A DNA stretch of 6,006 bases from a bacterium. GTDB lineage: Bacteria > Zixibacteria > MSB-5A5 > GN15 > FEB-12. A program made the translations under genes and the position numbers. The stretch lies in assembly GCA_030629485.1 (NCBI GenBank), contig DAOVOW010000139.1, positions 1 through 6,006 on the forward strand, given 5' to 3'. A model generated the notes under the pieces. That model searched no databases. It saw nothing but the letters and a program-made list of their open reading frames with translations, and had not been told where the DNA came from. Below are positions 5,182 to 6,006 of the stretch, in pieces; the stretch's first letter is position 1; every line of letters starts with the position of its first letter.

Positions 5182-6006
5182 ATGCCGAACGAGCTGTCGG
5201 AAGACAAACTGATATTCGACTGGAATAGGTACGACAAGTTCCGGTTCCGCCATAAGAAGGACTTTGAACTCGATGATGAAACGTTGCGCGACGGGCTTCA
5301 GTCGCCGTCCATCACCGATCCCACTATCGAAGAGAAGATCGGATTTCTTGAGTTGATGGAGGAATTGGGAATTCAGTGTGCTGATATCGGCCTGCCCGGT
5401 TCCGGCCCGCGGGCGCAGGCTGATATCACGGCTATGGTCAGACACATCGTCAAGAACAAGATGAAGCTTCGGCCCAACTGCGCGGTACGGACGGTGAAGG
5501 CCGATATCACGCCGTTGATCGAAATCTCTCAGAAGACCGGATATCCTATCGAGGCCTGTTCGTTCATCGGTTCCTCACCGATTCGTCAGTATGCCGAGGG
5601 GTGGACTATCGACAAGATGATTGAGTTGACCGAAGAGGCCGTCAGCTACGCCGTCGAGAACAAGCTACCGGTCATGTACGTCACCGAGGATACCACACGG
5701 GCTGATCCCGAGACCTTGAAGCGTCTTTTTACGGCGGCCATCGATGCCGGAGCCGAGCGGATATGTGTCTGTGATACCGTCGGTCACGCCACGCCGATCG
5801 GGGTGCATTATCTCATGAAGTACGTCATCAAACTGGTCAAGAAGATCAACCCGAAGGTGAAGGTCGACTGGCACGGTCATTCCGACCGTGGGTTGGCGCT
5901 GTCGAACACGATGATGGCTATCGCCCAGGGCGCCGATCGGGTGCACGCCACTGCCCTCGGTATCGGTGAACGGGTCGGCAATACGGCCATGGACCTGTTG
6001 CTGATC
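5182..6006 (+). CDS. LeuA/homocitrate-synthase-like acyltransferase (partial, 3' end outside window)
   Basis: The frame is open for 275 codons to the window end. The protein belongs to the HMGL-like TIM-barrel family that condenses acetyl-CoA with a 2-oxoacid (2-isopropylmalate, homocitrate, citramalate and Re-citrate synthases). After a 28-residue lead comes DDETLRDGLQ (31-40), with the catalytic Arg36 and metal-ligand Asp37, then CDTVGHATP (197-205), HGHSDRG (231-237) with metal-binding His231 and His233, and GIGERVGN (260-267), the glycine-rich signature that argues against HMG-CoA lyase. RDGLQ replaces the RDGEQ or RDGNQ of typical LeuA, and HSD replaces HND, so this is a divergent branch and the 2-oxoacid substrate cannot be named. 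About 100 or more residues are missing, including any regulatory domain. The ATG at 5182 has AGGA (5171-5174) 7 nt upstream and lies 13 bases after the beta gene, so co-transcription is likely. Confidence 0.85.
   Translation, partial: MPNELSEDKLIFDWNRYDKFRFRHKKDFELDDETLRDGLQSPSITDPTIEEKIGFLELMEELGIQCADIGLPGSGPRAQADITAMVRHIVKNKMKLRPNCAVRTVKADITPLIEISQKTGYPIEACSFIGSSPIRQYAEGWTIDKMIELTEEAVSYAVENKLPVMYVTEDTTRADPETLKRLFTAAIDAGAERICVCDTVGHATPIGVHYLMKYVIKLVKKINPKVKVDWHGHSDRGLALSNTMMAIAQGADRVHATALGIGERVGNTAMDLLLI

Noticed and set aside
5182..6006. HMG-CoA lyase, suggested by the RDGLQ motif
   Set aside because: The CDTVGHATP and GIGERVGN segments are those of the 2-isopropylmalate/homocitrate synthase branch, not of HMG-CoA lyase.

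Overview
This window looks like bacterial chromosome of moderately high GC. Genes are closely packed with clear Shine-Dalgarno sites about 7 nt before most starts, and everything I can support as coding is on the + strand. The main content is an operon for an oxygen-sensitive, iron-sulfur, thiamine diphosphate-dependent 2-oxoacid:acceptor oxidoreductase, so an anaerobic or facultatively anaerobic bacterium is likely. The phylum cannot be settled from these bases. The gene style and the intergenic repeat remind me of uncultured FCB-type lineages such as Zixibacteria, but this is only an impression.

Left part (1-895): the last 41 codons of a hydrophobic, probably membrane protein end at 126. 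A 150-residue orphan protein with an N-terminal zinc ribbon and a second CxxC pair follows (144-596). Next is a roughly 300-base non-coding stretch (597-895) holding what appears to be a worn intergenic repeat and possibly the operon promoter.

Right part (896-6006): five tightly linked genes, namely the oxidoreductase gamma subunit (896-1441), a GltD-like FAD/NAD(P)H protein carrying its own C-terminal two-cluster ferredoxin domain (1434-3083), the alpha subunit (3080-4234), the beta subunit (4269-5168), and a LeuA/homocitrate-synthase-like acyltransferase cut by the window end (5182-6006). Junctions are an 8-bp overlap, an ATGA overlap, a 34-nt gap and a 13-nt gap, so co-transcription and partial translational coupling are likely.

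Working model: alpha, beta and gamma interconvert a 2-oxoacid (pyruvate is the best guess) plus CoA with acyl-CoA, CO2 and low-potential electrons. No free-standing ferredoxin-like delta subunit is present. Its place is taken by the ferredoxin domain fused to the flavoprotein, which could pass electrons between the oxidoreductase and NAD(P)(H). The last gene product would condense acetyl-CoA with a 2-oxoacid, so it could use the product (acetyl-CoA) or substrate (pyruvate) of the complex. Its active-site motifs (RDGLQ, HGHSD) differ from classical LeuA, so its substrate is open. The parts belong to known families. The least explained points are the electron route of the fused flavoprotein and the reaction of the last enzyme.
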